DNA of 64,000 bases from Candidatus Zixiibacteriota bacterium (GCA_034439475.1 JAWXAN010000074.1:1-64000), one strand, 5' to 3'; counted from the first letter of the stretch, positions 13,982 through 23,555 are shown. Numbers and translations are program-made. The notes: generated from the sequence alone by a model not told the origin.

Positions 13982-15499
13982 ATGAAACAATTATTTCAGA
14001 GTCTAAAAATTATCATTTGTCTTATCTGTATCCTGTACTTTGCGGCAGTATCAGCGTTCAGCGTTGGCGATACCTCCCGCACAGTGGCGGCATCGGAATC
14101 GGTGGAATCATTTCGTCCTGTCGGGGAAGTACGTCTCTGGACATTTTCTTCAGGCAACAAATCATTCGGCCAGCTTATCTCGAAATATGTCAGGAATACA
14201 AAAATCAATGATCGCCCGGCTCTTGTCTTTGAGGAACAATTAAAAATTGACTATCGCATATTCGAAGTAGAGTCTGATATCTCTGTTATCGGAGAACATT
14301 ATATTTCTCCGAGCGGCCAATATCTTGGTGACAAACTGGAGATTACTGCCAACAAACAATCTGAAGCCTTTGAGATGCTAAGAGACGGGAACACAATCGA
14401 GGGATTTTTCACCCGAGGAGGCGAGAACGTTTCGGTCAATGTCACCCTCCCCGAAACTATCCTCGCTTGGGAGCCAAATTTTGTTGATCAACTCGAGATC
14501 CTGATGGCAATGAGGGCCCTTAAAGTCAATGACACAATAGTGGATTCGATTTACATGCCTCAGGCTGGAAATACGGCCAGAGTGATCGGGACAATTCCAT
14601 ATTTTATGTATCAAGAATTGTGGAAGAATAGATTCGATTCGGTCTTTATTATTCACCTTACAGAGCCGCAAGTGACCCAGCTTTATTTTACAGCCGACAA
14701 ACGGCTTGTCCGAGTTGATTTTCCCCAACAAAAAATTCGTGTTTATCAGGACTCTGTTGCGAAAGGACAGCAGGAGAATCCCCAAACAGCCAGCTCTATT
14801 TTAGTTTCGCTAGTGGCAGTGATTCCACACGCTTTTGCTTACTCGATTATTGCGATTGCCGCATTTTTTCTTTTTACAGGAAAGAAGATAGCCGTGAGGG
14901 AAGCTGGTATTGCGCTCATCATAGGTTTGTTACTATTCCTGCCGGTTATCTGGACGCTGGTGCCTCTGCAGAAATATCTGATAAATAAGATGATTCTTTC
15001 GGCGATACGCGATGGGGAGTCAATATATTTGCTGTCACTTCTGCCTGCCTTTGTCGGGGGTGTGCTTCAGGAAATACTCAAACTTGCTTCAAGCGCATTG
15101 TTTCAAAAACTGAAATCCGTCAAAAACTACAGACTTTCGCTAATCGGAGCCGTTACCGGAGCTGGATTTGGTTTGGCCGAGGCTATATATCTCACGGTTG
15201 GCATGATTACGCCGCTCTTTTCCATGAATCTTCTCGAAAGATCGTTTCTAGTTCTATTTCACACGGCGACTAGCGCACTTCTTGGAAGCTCTCTAGCCCT
15301 CAAGAATGTCAAAGCGGTCACGCAGATGCTTGCATTGACTATTGCGGTTAATCTGGTACTTCGCTATCTGCCCGTACTTGTTCAGCAAAAAATTGTCAGT
15401 GTCGGCTGGCTCTACCTGATTCTTGCTGTAATTGTCGTTACGATGACAACTGTGGCGCTTTTTGTCCTGAAACGCAAGCCATCGTCGGCGAGGGCATAG
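13982..15499 (+). CDS. Secreted-domain / multi-helix membrane protein, PrsW/YhfC-like C-terminus
   Basis: About 505 residues from ATG 13982, which gives a clean signal peptide (MKQLFQSLKIIICLICILYF). ATG 13961 adds seven residues. Residues about 27-280 form a predicted extracytoplasmic beta-rich domain of unknown family. From about residue 285 there are about eight membrane helices. Within them GGVLQEILKL, GAVTGAGFGLAEAIYL and LVLFHTATSALLG carry Glu, Glu and His at places reminiscent of membrane-embedded PrsW/CPBP/YhfC-type proteases. That relation is a pattern-level guess. Neighbours (hisS and a glucokinase) give no functional hint. Confidence 0.5.
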   Translation: MKQLFQSLKIIICLICILYFAAVSAFSVGDTSRTVAASESVESFRPVGEVRLWTFSSGNKSFGQLISKYVRNTKINDRPALVFEEQLKIDYRIFEVESDISVIGEHYISPSGQYLGDKLEITANKQSEAFEMLRDGNTIEGFFTRGGENVSVNVTLPETILAWEPNFVDQLEILMAMRALKVNDTIVDSIYMPQAGNTARVIGTIPYFMYQELWKNRFDSVFIIHLTEPQVTQLYFTADKRLVRVDFPQQKIRVYQDSVAKGQQENPQTASSILVSLVAVIPHAFAYSIIAIAAFFLFTGKKIAVREAGIALIIGLLLFLPVIWTLVPLQKYLINKMILSAIRDGESIYLLSLLPAFVGGVLQEILKLASSALFQKLKSVKNYRLSLIGAVTGAGFGLAEAIYLTVGMITPLFSMNLLERSFLVLFHTATSALLGSSLALKNVKAVTQMLALTIAVNLVLRYLPVLVQQKIVSVGWLYLILAVIVVTMTTVALFVLKRKPSSARA

Positions 15500-15644
15500 G
15501 CTCTCAAGCTGCCTATTAGAAGGATATGCTCTCCCTCTTTTCTTGTTGACTCCATTTCGTATGCGATCTATCATCGCCTCTTCTCACATCCTTTGCCGGA
15601 GTGCTTTGATCTAAACTGTATGGAGATGTAACAGCGCGAATACC

Positions 15645-16616
15645 ATGTCAGAAAACCTTGTCTACGCCGGGATTGATATCGGCGGAACCAGTATTAAGTA
15701 CGGTCTTGTGGATGATAAGGGGAAAGTGCTTTTCAAAGAGCAAAAGCCGACCCTTGTCGAAAAGGGCGCCGAGCCGCTCATACACTTGGTTACCAATATC
15801 GCCGAGTCACTTCTTTACCATGCCGCAGAAGAAGAGCACACCATACGCTGGCTTGGCGTCGGGACCCCCGGCTCTGTTGACAGCAAAACTGGGAGAGTCA
15901 TCAGTCAGTCTCCCAACATAGCTGGTTGGGAGGGAATGGAAATTGGCGGAATCTTAAAGCAACGCTTGAACCTCCCCGTCCATGTAGATAATGACGTCAA
16001 TATGATGTCGCTGGCAGAGTCGCGATTTGGAGCAGCAGCAGGGTATAATTCCGTTGTGTGCGTAGCAGTAGGCACCGGGGTGGGCGGAGGCGTGATATTC
16101 AACGGACAATTATGGCGCGGAGCAAACCACACCGCTGGCGAAATCGGGCACATGACGATAGATTACAACGGTCCTCTGTGCCGGTGTGGCAATAAAGGGT
16201 GTATCGAAGTCTTCTGCTCTTCAGCAGCCATCATGGCGCGAACGTCCGAGCATCTCAAACATGGACTTACGCCGATTTTCCAGGACGTGCTGGATGGATC
16301 GCTCTCGAATCTGAATGTCCGTAAACTTTTTGCAGCAGTCAAAAAGGGGGACGAGGTGGCTCTTCAGGTCATAAACGAGACAGCGTCATATTTGGGAGCC
16401 GGGTTGGCAAGTGTTGTGAATCTTTTGAATCCGGAGATCGTAGTAATAGGTGGAGGCGTCGCCGATGGGGGCGGCGGGTTTGTCGAAGCCGTGGCAGCAG
16501 AGATTAGAAGACGAGCCTTCAAACCGGCAGTCAGCAATCTTCGGGTGGCGAAGGCGTCTCTTGGCAACGACGCGGGTTTTATTGGCGCAGCGATAGTTGG
16601 TGACTTTAAGGTTTAG
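15645..16616 (+). CDS. glcK: ROK-family glucokinase
   Basis: A 323-residue sugar kinase of the ROK family. It has an N-terminal phosphate-binding motif GIDIGGTSIKYGLVDDKG, DNDVNMMSLAESRFGAA with the catalytic Asp, AVGTGVGGGVI for ATP, and the ROK zinc-finger signature CRCGNKGCIEVF after GEIGHMTIDYNGP. The sequence matches the glucokinase branch (EIGHM with CGCGxxGCxE) more than transcriptional ROK repressors, as there is no N-terminal helix-turn-helix. It probably phosphorylates glucose at the entry to glycolysis, feeding the phosphofructokinase encoded at 53296. Confidence 0.88.
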   Translation: MSENLVYAGIDIGGTSIKYGLVDDKGKVLFKEQKPTLVEKGAEPLIHLVTNIAESLLYHAAEEEHTIRWLGVGTPGSVDSKTGRVISQSPNIAGWEGMEIGGILKQRLNLPVHVDNDVNMMSLAESRFGAAAGYNSVVCVAVGTGVGGGVIFNGQLWRGANHTAGEIGHMTIDYNGPLCRCGNKGCIEVFCSSAAIMARTSEHLKHGLTPIFQDVLDGSLSNLNVRKLFAAVKKGDEVALQVINETASYLGAGLASVVNLLNPEIVVIGGGVADGGGGFVEAVAAEIRRRAFKPAVSNLRVAKASLGNDAGFIGAAIVGDFKV

Positions 16617-16680
16617 CCGTGTATATTATGTTATCGTTTATGTTAGTTTGTAAATGTGTGTATGAAAAGGGTGAAGTTTG

Positions 16681-17055
16681 ATGAATGCAACAACCACGGA
16701 TAGACCGATGACTTTTACGGTAGCCAAATGGTATGGCTATATTTTTTCCATCATGTTCATTCTCTATGGCGGGGTAAAAATACTGCTTGGGTTTCTTGAT
16801 AGAAATTACGAAGGGGTTTCCACGCCATTCGTGTTCCTCCTGGCAGGTATAGTCATGATAACGCTTTGTTTTGCCTATCGCGACAATCGCCCTTGGGGAT
16901 GGTACGGACTCGTAGTTTTGAACGGATTGGTTGTCGTCCTTGCCCTTTTTGGGCTGAGGGAAGCGATGAATATCGTATTCCTGGTGCTCTCTCTTGGCGC
17001 GCTTGGAGCTCTTCTCTCTCCTTCGACAACCCGCGCGTTTTTTCAACCTCGATAG
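16681..17055 (+). CDS. Small four-helix membrane protein
   Basis: A 124-residue protein starting at ATG 16681 with a GGTGAAG-like site upstream. Four hydrophobic stretches (WYGYIFSIMFILYGGVKILL, FVFLLAGIVMITLCFAY, WGWYGLVVLNGLVVVLALFG, and AMNIVFLVLSLGALGALL) predict a compact inner-membrane protein. The family is not recognised. It stands alone between glcK and tRNA-Phe. Confidence 0.6.
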   Translation: MNATTTDRPMTFTVAKWYGYIFSIMFILYGGVKILLGFLDRNYEGVSTPFVFLLAGIVMITLCFAYRDNRPWGWYGLVVLNGLVVVLALFGLREAMNIVFLVLSLGALGALLSPSTTRAFFQPR

Positions 17056-17168
17056 TTTATTCGGGAAGTTTCGTTTGTGCGGACAGCATTTACCGCATGG
17101 AGTCGCTCAATCCACTGGGTATTATAATCCCAGTTTGGTTACTGCTTTCTTAGCCACACAATTATCTG

Positions 17169-17196
17169 TTGACTTGAATGTTAATCTGATTAAATT
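17169..17196 (+). promoter_or_regulatory. Promoter of tRNA-Phe
   Basis: TTGACT (17169-17174) and TAAATT (17191-17196) with a 16-bp spacer. The tRNA begins 19 bp after the -10 box. Confidence 0.6.
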
Positions 17197-17215
17197 GGCG
17201 TCTTCATTTGTGAAT

Positions 17216-17288
<73 letters not shown>

Positions 17289-17309
17289 TAGTTTACGAGC
17301 ATCAAGTAG

Positions 17310-17477
17310 TCACCCATTTACATGACCAATAGTGCTATTATACGCGATGACACAGGTACAAATCAGGGTGATAAATATTGCTATCGCCATGAGCACTTCG
17401 GAGATTATACTTTCTTCTCCGTTTGCTTTCCGAGTTAGTTGAGAAACCAAACGCGCCATGATATAAAATCCCACCAT
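17310..17477 (-). CDS. Possible small membrane protein or gene remnant
   Basis: The minus strand has an open frame ending at 17310. From ATG at 17475-17477 it encodes 55 residues with MVGFYIMARLVSQLTRKANG, a glutamate pair, and a second hydrophobic stretch (VLMAIAIFITLICTCVIAY). The frame stays open upstream to a stop near 17560 and reads FHILFEEYNPTLSAIGI, which looks like real coding sequence but has no start codon. It is either a short two-helix protein or the 3' remnant of a larger gene. The rest of the gap, 17478-17758, shows no other gene or RNA structure. Confidence 0.3.
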   Translation of the reverse strand: MVGFYIMARLVSQLTRKANGEESIISEVLMAIAIFITLICTCVIAYNSTIGHVNG

Positions 17478-17758
17478 TATGCCAATGGCGCTGAGAGTCG
17501 GATTGTATTCTTCAAAAAGGATATGGAAGTCCTTTCTTTTTTGAGTTTTAATCAGGTCGTCAGCTTATAGCATTGAGGGGCACGGTGCACTCCACGTACT
17601 TTATACCTATCAAAATACAGGCAGAAAGAGGCATTTTGAGGAGTATATATGTTTTGGTAAACGAGCTTTTGTTGGAAAATGGAACCAGTAGGATTCGCTC
17701 TTCTACACTGAGCCGGATGCACATGCAGGGTAAACAGTCAATTTAAGAATAGAAGGGC

Positions 17759-18202
17759 TTATTCTGAAACCGGAGCGACAAATTTAGAGCCGCATGAACC
17801 GCAGCCGCCGCAACCCTTTATCTCTTCAGTCATGACGTCGATTTTTATCAAAGCGGTCATCTCAATACCATCGGGTGAAGATGCAATCGAATCAATAAAG
17901 CAGACGTCGTCTGGACCCGATTTGGAATAGCCGAGCATTGCCGAAAGCCCTTTTTGGATTGCGACAAGATGTTTGAGATGGATCAATTCTCCGGTGACAG
18001 TACGAATTGTCTGTGACTGGAGGAAAGAATCATAATCGGTCTTCAGTATTTCATCGGCAGACCGCGACGAGACCCATTCCTTAATGAGCGATGGCATTCC
18101 CAGAGATCCGCCGCACGTCTTTTTTTGCAGTGTGTACGATTTTACCTTGTCGTCAAAGCCAAGGTTCAAATGCAGGACTTCTGATACGTCATTGCAGGGC
18201 AT
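17759..18202 (-). CDS. NifU-like (IscU-type) iron-sulfur scaffold homologue
   Basis: 147 residues. The N-terminus (MPCNDVSEVLHLNLGFDD, then TCGGSLGMPSLIKEWVSSRS) follows the layout of NifU/IscU N-terminal domains, in which Cys residues in CGD and in the C-x-A/S region hold a nascent Fe-S cluster; here the first reads PCND and the second TCGG. The middle third-cysteine position is unclear. The C-terminus ends in a compact cluster GCGGCGSCGSKF, which could bind metal. It is shorter than standard IscU at its N-terminus. No IscS partner is in the window, so a role in Fe-S assembly is an inference. Confidence 0.5.
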   Translation of the reverse strand: MPCNDVSEVLHLNLGFDDKVKSYTLQKKTCGGSLGMPSLIKEWVSSRSADEILKTDYDSFLQSQTIRTVTGELIHLKHLVAIQKGLSAMLGYSKSGPDDVCFIDSIASSPDGIEMTALIKIDVMTEEIKGCGGCGSCGSKFVAPVSE

Positions 18203-18391
18203 ATATTATGATATTGTATTGTTGATGTAATATCAAGCATTGGTGCCTGATTCTCAAAAGAAAGTGCATATATTTTGTTGTCAGAGCGTGGTAGTTATAG
18301 CATATATTAATGCCTGCCTCGCAAGGGCATGAAAGAGCTGCGCATCGGGCTTTAATTGAAAGTATGCTTGCGATTCAGATACGGAGTATGT

Positions 18392-19606
18392 ATGACAGCA
18401 TTCATAAACGGAAAATCGGCCGCGGATTGGAAGTTAACAGATATTGTTAATAATCTTGAGCCGTCGGCCATTCGCGAGATACTGAAAATAGCTTCAGATC
18501 CCGATGTTATCTCGTTCGCGGGCGGCCTTCCAGCACCAGAAATGTTTCCACTCACCGATATGAGCCGGATTATGCCGGAGGTGTTGAGTAAGTATGGATC
18601 GACAAGTTTGCAGTATTCTTTGACCAGGGGGATATTGCCGCTTCGTGAACAAATAGCCTCACGAGCAACTGCCCGCGGATCGGCCACCAAAGTAGAGAAC
18701 ATACTTATAACATCAGGCTCTCAGCAGGGCCTTCAACTCATTGCCCGTGCTTTCATTAATCCCGGAGATTATGTGCTGACCGGCAATCCTTCGTATATCG
18801 GCGCGCTTCAGGTATTCAGCTATTACGATGCCAGATACTGCACGGTTGATCTTGATGAAAATGGTATGAACATTGAAAAGGTTGAAGAGCAGATTAATAA
18901 ATGCAATCCAAAATTCATATATACAATTCCTGATTTTCAAAATCCCACAGGCACGTCGCTCTCTCTTGAGCGGCGCTATCAACTAGTTGAAGTTGCCGCC
19001 AAATACAACATACCGATTGTCGATGACAGTCCATACGGTGATCTCCGCTTCAAGGGTGATCGTGTTCCGTCGATAAAGTCTATTGGCGGTGATGGTGTGA
19101 TAGCCCTTCGCACATTTTCTAAGCTTGTTGTGCCGGGCCTGCGCATCGGTTGGATAAATGCGCATAATTCGCTCTTGATCCCACTGGAGCGGGTGAAGCA
19201 GGCGACCGATCTTCACAGCAATACATTCGGACAGTATGTGCTCTATGAGTTTGTTCATCAAGGACTGCTTGAGCCCCATGTACAAAAGATTTGCCGCGAC
19301 TATAAAGCCAAACGAGACCTGATGTTGAGAACAATGGATGAAACGTTTTCCAAATCCATCAAATGGACGAAACCAGACGGCGGGCTGTTCCTCTGGGTGG
19401 AATTGCCGAAAGGGATTTCGACACGGGAGCTTCTTGTAAAGGCCCTTGAGAAGAAAATTGCCTATGTGCCGGGGCAGCCCTTTTTCCCGAATAAAGAGGG
19501 GGACAACACGCTTCGCTTGAACTTCTCAAATTCAACGCCTGAGAAAATAGTCATGGGCATTACCCGATTAGCCGACCTCTTCAACACTGCGATTTCGAAT
19601 AATTGA
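18392..19606 (+). CDS. PLP aminotransferase, fold-type I (2-aminoadipate/aromatic type)
   Basis: A 404-residue class I/II aminotransferase. The PLP lysine lies in TFSKLVVPGLRIGW; the Asn/Tyr pocket is YTIPDFQNPTGTSLS and the Asp is in PIVDDSPYGDL. The sequence matches LysN/MocR-type transaminases without a DNA-binding domain (VISFAGGLPAPEMFP, LQYSLTRGILPLREQI, SGSQQGLQLIARAF). I chose ATG 18392, preceded by an ACGGAG site, over TTG 18356. Members act on 2-aminoadipate, aromatic or branched amino acids. The neighbouring dapF homologue and trp/aro cluster make an aromatic or lysine-related substrate plausible. Confidence 0.82.
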   Translation: MTAFINGKSAADWKLTDIVNNLEPSAIREILKIASDPDVISFAGGLPAPEMFPLTDMSRIMPEVLSKYGSTSLQYSLTRGILPLREQIASRATARGSATKVENILITSGSQQGLQLIARAFINPGDYVLTGNPSYIGALQVFSYYDARYCTVDLDENGMNIEKVEEQINKCNPKFIYTIPDFQNPTGTSLSLERRYQLVEVAAKYNIPIVDDSPYGDLRFKGDRVPSIKSIGGDGVIALRTFSKLVVPGLRIGWINAHNSLLIPLERVKQATDLHSNTFGQYVLYEFVHQGLLEPHVQKICRDYKAKRDLMLRTMDETFSKSIKWTKPDGGLFLWVELPKGISTRELLVKALEKKIAYVPGQPFFPNKEGDNTLRLNFSNSTPEKIVMGITRLADLFNTAISNN

Positions 19607-19664
19607 AGAATTTTTTTCCTCCGTTCAATCGTCCTTATAGTGCGTATCACAAGGAAACTGTTCT

Positions 19665-20504
19665 GTGAAGGCTCACTTTCATAAATACCATGCTCTTGAA
19701 AACGATTTTTTGGTTATCGAGTCAAATCAGACGAGGATCGATAAGATTAAAATCGGCGGTATTGCCAGACTTCTCTGTGATCGCCACAAAGGTGTGGGGG
19801 CAGACGGCGTTGTGTATCTTTCGCCAAGTAAAACGGCCGATATCAAAGCCGACATATTCAACGCTGATGGGACATGGGCTGAAAAGTCAGGAAATGGTCT
19901 TCGCATAGCCGGCTGTTTTCTGGCTCTGAAATATTCGCGTACAAAGAAGTTCACGATTCAGACCGCTACGACAACTGATAGTGTCGTAGTTGGTAAGAAT
20001 ATTGGACGATCACAAATAGTCGAGGCTGGGATAGGCGAGCCGTCGTTTGAGACCAAATCGCTGCCGATGAGAATCAAAGAGCGGTACTTTATAAACAAAA
20101 CGTTGGCTATTGGCCGCACACGAGTACCAGTTACTTGTTTGTCGGTTGGGAACCCGCACTGCATTGTTCACTGTGATGCTATTCCATCGGGCTGGAAAGA
20201 GTTGGGCTCGGACATCGAGAGTTCGAGCTACTTTCCCCACGGCACGAATGTCGAATTCGTCCGAAAGATCAACCGAAAGAAAATTGAAGTGAAAGAATGG
20301 GAACGTGGAGTCGGAGAGACCGAGTCATCGGGAACCGGAGCCGCTGCTTCAGTCTGCGCTCTGGTCATGCTCGGATTGATTGAGAGGAAATGCGAAGTGC
20401 AGTTTCAAACGGGTACGCTTATGGTTGAATGGAGCGCCGATGACAATATCGTGCGCATAAAGGGGCCAGTGTCTTTTATTGCCCAAGGAACAGCCGAAAT
20501 CTGA
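19665..20504 (+). CDS. dapF: Diaminopimelate epimerase homologue lacking both catalytic cysteines
   Basis: A 279-residue member of the DapF fold. Family marks include HKYHALENDFLVIE, CDRHKGVGADGVV, NADGTWAEKSGNGLR, VGNPHCIV, GTNVEFV and ERGVGETESSGTGAAAS. DapF uses two cysteines as acid and base, in CGNG and ACGTG. Here both are serine (aaa-tca-gga at about 19888 and tca-tcg-gga at about 20324), and the usual RC after GNG is RI. Cysteine occurs only elsewhere. The protein is therefore unlikely to be a normal epimerase: it may be inactive, catalyse a different reaction such as a dehydration or one-base isomerisation, or need another residue. It overlaps trpE by one base (TGATG). Confidence 0.75.
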   Translation: MKAHFHKYHALENDFLVIESNQTRIDKIKIGGIARLLCDRHKGVGADGVVYLSPSKTADIKADIFNADGTWAEKSGNGLRIAGCFLALKYSRTKKFTIQTATTTDSVVVGKNIGRSQIVEAGIGEPSFETKSLPMRIKERYFINKTLAIGRTRVPVTCLSVGNPHCIVHCDAIPSGWKELGSDIESSSYFPHGTNVEFVRKINRKKIEVKEWERGVGETESSGTGAAASVCALVMLGLIERKCEVQFQTGTLMVEWSADDNIVRIKGPVSFIAQGTAEI

Positions 20505-21970
20505 TGCTTAGTTTTTCAGAAGTGCGAAAACTTAATAAAACGGCGAATGTGATTCCGCTGTTTGTTCGCATTCCATCGGATTTGGAAACGCCGGTCTCGG
20601 CATTTATCAAACTCAGCAAAGGGAAGACAGAGTCGTTTCTCCTTGAATCGATTGAAGGCGGCGAAAAACTTGCTCGCTATTCTTTTCTCGGTTTTGACCC
20701 TTATCTCAAAATTGAAGGGAGCAAAGACGAAGTTGTTGTTTTCAAGGACAAGGAGCGTCAGATAATAGCTATGCCGACCATTATATTTCTTAAAGAACTT
20801 TTTGCGGTCTATAAACCGGCAAAAGTCGAAGGACTTCCTCGTTTTACCGGAGGAGGGGTTGGCTATTTTTCATACGATGCCATACGATGGATTGAGCGGC
20901 TTCCAAGCAGCAATGACGACGAAATAGGTTTGCCGGTGTGCCGTTTCTGTTTTTATCATAATATCCTGGTCTTTGACCATCTCAAACAAGAGCTGTTGAT
21001 TATTGCAAATATACTCAATGAAAAGAATGCGTCGGGCTTGCAACATAAATATAAGAAGGCGGTGGAAATAATAGGGCAGACTGTCAGAGGTCTTGCGGCC
21101 CCGCTTCGCTTGCCGAAAGGGGCCAAGCAAAAAGCGAAAGTGTCGCTGACTTCGCTCTGCGGAAAACCAGAGTTTACCAGAATGGTGAAGAAGGCACAAT
21201 CGTATATCAAAGAAGGAGACATCTTTCAGGTTGTTCTTTCTCGCCGATGGAGAATTACAAGCGGTGAATCTCCAATTTCCGTCTATCGAAGACTTCGTCG
21301 CATCAACCCTTCGCCTTACATGTTCCTGCTCAATTTTGGATCGTGTTCAATCATAGGTTCCTCGCCGGAGATGATGGTTCGTATAGAGAATGACCTCATT
21401 GAAACACGGCCAATTGCTGGGACTCGAAAACGAGGTAAGAATCAATCTGAAGATGAAAAAAACATCGCCGATTTGCTTGCCGATCCAAAAGAACTTGCCG
21501 AGCACACGATGTTGCTCGACCTCGGCCGAAACGATGTCGGCAGGGTGAGTGTTCCTGGAAGTGTGCAAGTCAAGGAGCGGATGACTATTGAAAAATATTC
21601 GCACGTCATCCATATCGTGTCATCAGTTGTAGGTAAACTTCAAAAAGAATACTCGCCGATTGACGGCCATTTTGCCTGTTTTCCGGCTGGAACAGTGTCC
21701 GGAGCTCCGAAAATCAGAGCTATGGAAATTATTGATGAACTCGAAGGCCAACGAAGAGGCGTCTACGCCGGATCCATTGCCTATCTTGACTTCTGGGGGA
21801 ACCTTGATTCATGTATAGCGATTCGAACTATAGTGAAAAATAAAGAGGCGTATTATGTTCAGGCCGGAGCCGGAATTGTGGCAGATTCCAATCCAAGTCG
21901 AGAGTTTCTGGAAACAGAAGCCAAGGCGCAGGGTGTCATCCAAGCGATCGTTGGGGACGTTTCTAAATGA
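20504..21970 (+). CDS. trpE: Anthranilate synthase component I
   Basis: A 488-residue chorismate-utilising enzyme that makes anthranilate with TrpG in the first committed step to tryptophan. The N-terminal feedback site [16 protein letters not shown] (the LLES motif that binds Trp) suggests allosteric inhibition by tryptophan. The C-terminal chorismate-binding domain carries [46 protein letters not shown] and [10 protein letters not shown], all intact. Its start overlaps the dapF stop, and its stop overlaps the trpG start (ATGA), which indicates translational coupling. Confidence 0.96.
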   Translation: MLSFSEVRKLNKTANVIPLFVRIPSDLETPVSAFIKLSKGKTESFLLESIEGGEKLARYSFLGFDPYLKIEGSKDEVVVFKDKERQIIAMPTIIFLKELFAVYKPAKVEGLPRFTGGGVGYFSYDAIRWIERLPSSNDDEIGLPVCRFCFYHNILVFDHLKQELLIIANILNEKNASGLQHKYKKAVEIIGQTVRGLAAPLRLPKGAKQKAKVSLTSLCGKPEFTRMVKKAQSYIKEGDIFQVVLSRRWRITSGESPISVYRRLRRINPSPYMFLLNFGSCSIIGSSPEMMVRIENDLIETRPIAGTRKRGKNQSEDEKNIADLLADPKELAEHTMLLDLGRNDVGRVSVPGSVQVKERMTIEKYSHVIHIVSSVVGKLQKEYSPIDGHFACFPAGTVSGAPKIRAMEIIDELEGQRRGVYAGSIAYLDFWGNLDSCIAIRTIVKNKEAYYVQAGAGIVADSNPSREFLETEAKAQGVIQAIVGDVSK

Positions 21971-22533
21971 TTCTTATGCTCGATAACTATGACTCGTTTA
22001 CTTATAACATTGTGCAATATTTGTGCGAGTTGGGGGCAGAATTGACTGTCATTCGCAACGATGCCGAGACGACTGAATCTTTAATGGCCATGAATCCTTC
22101 GGGAATTGTTTTGTCGCCGGGTCCCGGAAGACCGGAGAACGCTGGTGTTATGAACGAGCTCATAACCAAGGTCGATGGCAATATCCCAATCCTCGGCGTT
22201 TGTCTGGGACATCAGGCGCTTGGACAAGTGTATGGCGGTTCGATTGTGTATGCGCCAACCCTCATGCATGGCAAGACATCGCAGATCGAGCACGATGGCG
22301 CAGCGCTCTTCAAAGATATTCCCTCGCCATTTACGGCCACACGTTATCATTCTCTGATGATAGAGCCGTCGACATTGCCGAAGTGCTTCCGAACAACTGC
22401 CTGGACTGACGACAGTGTCATTATGGGGTTACAACATCGAAGTCTGCCTCTGTATGGCGTTCAATTTCATCCGGAGTCGATCATGACACCTCATGGCAAA
22501 GCAATCCTGAACAATTTCCTCAAGACTCTTTGA
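21967..22533 (+). CDS. trpG: Anthranilate synthase component II (glutamine amidotransferase)
   Basis: A 188-residue class I glutamine amidotransferase that supplies ammonia to TrpE. The nucleophile Cys lies in GVCLGHQALG, the His/Glu pair in VQFHPESI, and the oxyanion region in LSPGPGRPENAG. The sequence [19 protein letters not shown] is typical. No fusion to TrpD is present. It overlaps trpE by 4 bp and trpD by 1 bp. The same protein could serve PabA in folate synthesis if no separate gene exists elsewhere. Confidence 0.95.
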   Translation: MILMLDNYDSFTYNIVQYLCELGAELTVIRNDAETTESLMAMNPSGIVLSPGPGRPENAGVMNELITKVDGNIPILGVCLGHQALGQVYGGSIVYAPTLMHGKTSQIEHDGAALFKDIPSPFTATRYHSLMIEPSTLPKCFRTTAWTDDSVIMGLQHRSLPLYGVQFHPESIMTPHGKAILNNFLKTL

Positions 22534-23555
22534 TGATTGATTCGTTGATTCAGAAAATTTCTGGCAAGGAGAATCTCACTCGAGCCGAAGCGGCGTGGGG
22601 CATGGACGAAATCATGTCCGGCACGAGCAGCCACAGTCAGATAGCTCAGTTTCTTATTGGACTGAAGGAAAAAGGGGAGGCTGTGACTGAGGTCGCCGGA
22701 TTTGTCGATTCAATGAGGAGGCATGCCTTGCGATTGACCCTCTCAGATAGTAATGCGGTTGACGGCTGCGGAACCGGCGGCGACGGCTCTCATAGTTTTA
22801 ATATCTCTACAGCGGCTGCTCTGGTTGCGGCGTCGGCTGGAGCGACAGTCGCCAAGCACGGAAATCGTTCAGTCAGTTCAAAATGCGGTTCGGCTGATCT
22901 GCTTGAGGCAACCGGGATGGCTATTGACCCGGGAGAAAAGCGTGTATTGCGATCAATCGAGGAACTCAAATTCGGATTCATGTTCGCTCCGCGTTTCCAT
23001 CCGGCAATGAAACATGCTACTGCTGTTCGTAAAGAACTCGGTGTTCGCACGGTATTTAATATTCTTGGTCCGATGACGAACCCGGCCGGGGTCACACGCC
23101 AGATTATCGGTGTGTATGATAGATCATTAATGCCATTGATAGCCGATGTTATGGAATTGACTGGTTCTAAGCACGTGTTGGTCCTCCATGGGCGCGATGG
23201 ACTTGATGAGTTTTCAGTCTCCGCAATTACAGATTATATTGAAATCAAAGATGGAAAGCGCAATTCGGCATCGATAGAGCCAACGGACGCCGGTCTGATC
23301 ATGTACCCAAAAGGCGCGTTGGCCGGCGGAGATGCGTCGGCGAATCTTTCTATTCTTGAAGATGTTCTGAATGGAAAGAAGAGCGCATGTCGTGATGCTG
23401 CCATATTCAATGCTGGAGCAATGTTATATGTGGCCGGACATGCAGACAGTATCGGAGATGGAACCGGGCGGGCATCGGAGGCAATTGACAGCGGTGATGC
23501 ACGAGAAAAACTCAACGCGGTGGTAGCCGAGTCAGTGCGGGTAGATGCCAACTAA
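22533..23555 (+). CDS. trpD: Anthranilate phosphoribosyltransferase
   Basis: A 340-residue enzyme that joins anthranilate to PRPP. The PRPP-binding motif CGTGGDGSHSFNIST and the KHGNRSVSSKCGSADLLE loop are intact, followed by FAPRFHPAMKHATAVRKELG and NILGPMTNPAGV. I chose ATG 22533, which overlaps the trpG stop (TGATG); an upstream TTG at 22530 adds one residue. The coding sequence overlaps the MFS transporter start by 11 bp. Confidence 0.95.
   Translation: MIDSLIQKISGKENLTRAEAAWGMDEIMSGTSSHSQIAQFLIGLKEKGEAVTEVAGFVDSMRRHALRLTLSDSNAVDGCGTGGDGSHSFNISTAAALVAASAGATVAKHGNRSVSSKCGSADLLEATGMAIDPGEKRVLRSIEELKFGFMFAPRFHPAMKHATAVRKELGVRTVFNILGPMTNPAGVTRQIIGVYDRSLMPLIADVMELTGSKHVLVLHGRDGLDEFSVSAITDYIEIKDGKRNSASIEPTDAGLIMYPKGALAGGDASANLSILEDVLNGKKSACRDAAIFNAGAMLYVAGHADSIGDGTGRASEAIDSGDAREKLNAVVAESVRVDAN

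Noticed and set aside
13945-14211. An 88-codon frame overlapping the 5' end of the multi-helix protein gene
   Set aside because: The overlapping gene has a signal peptide and a long consistent frame; the short frame has neither.
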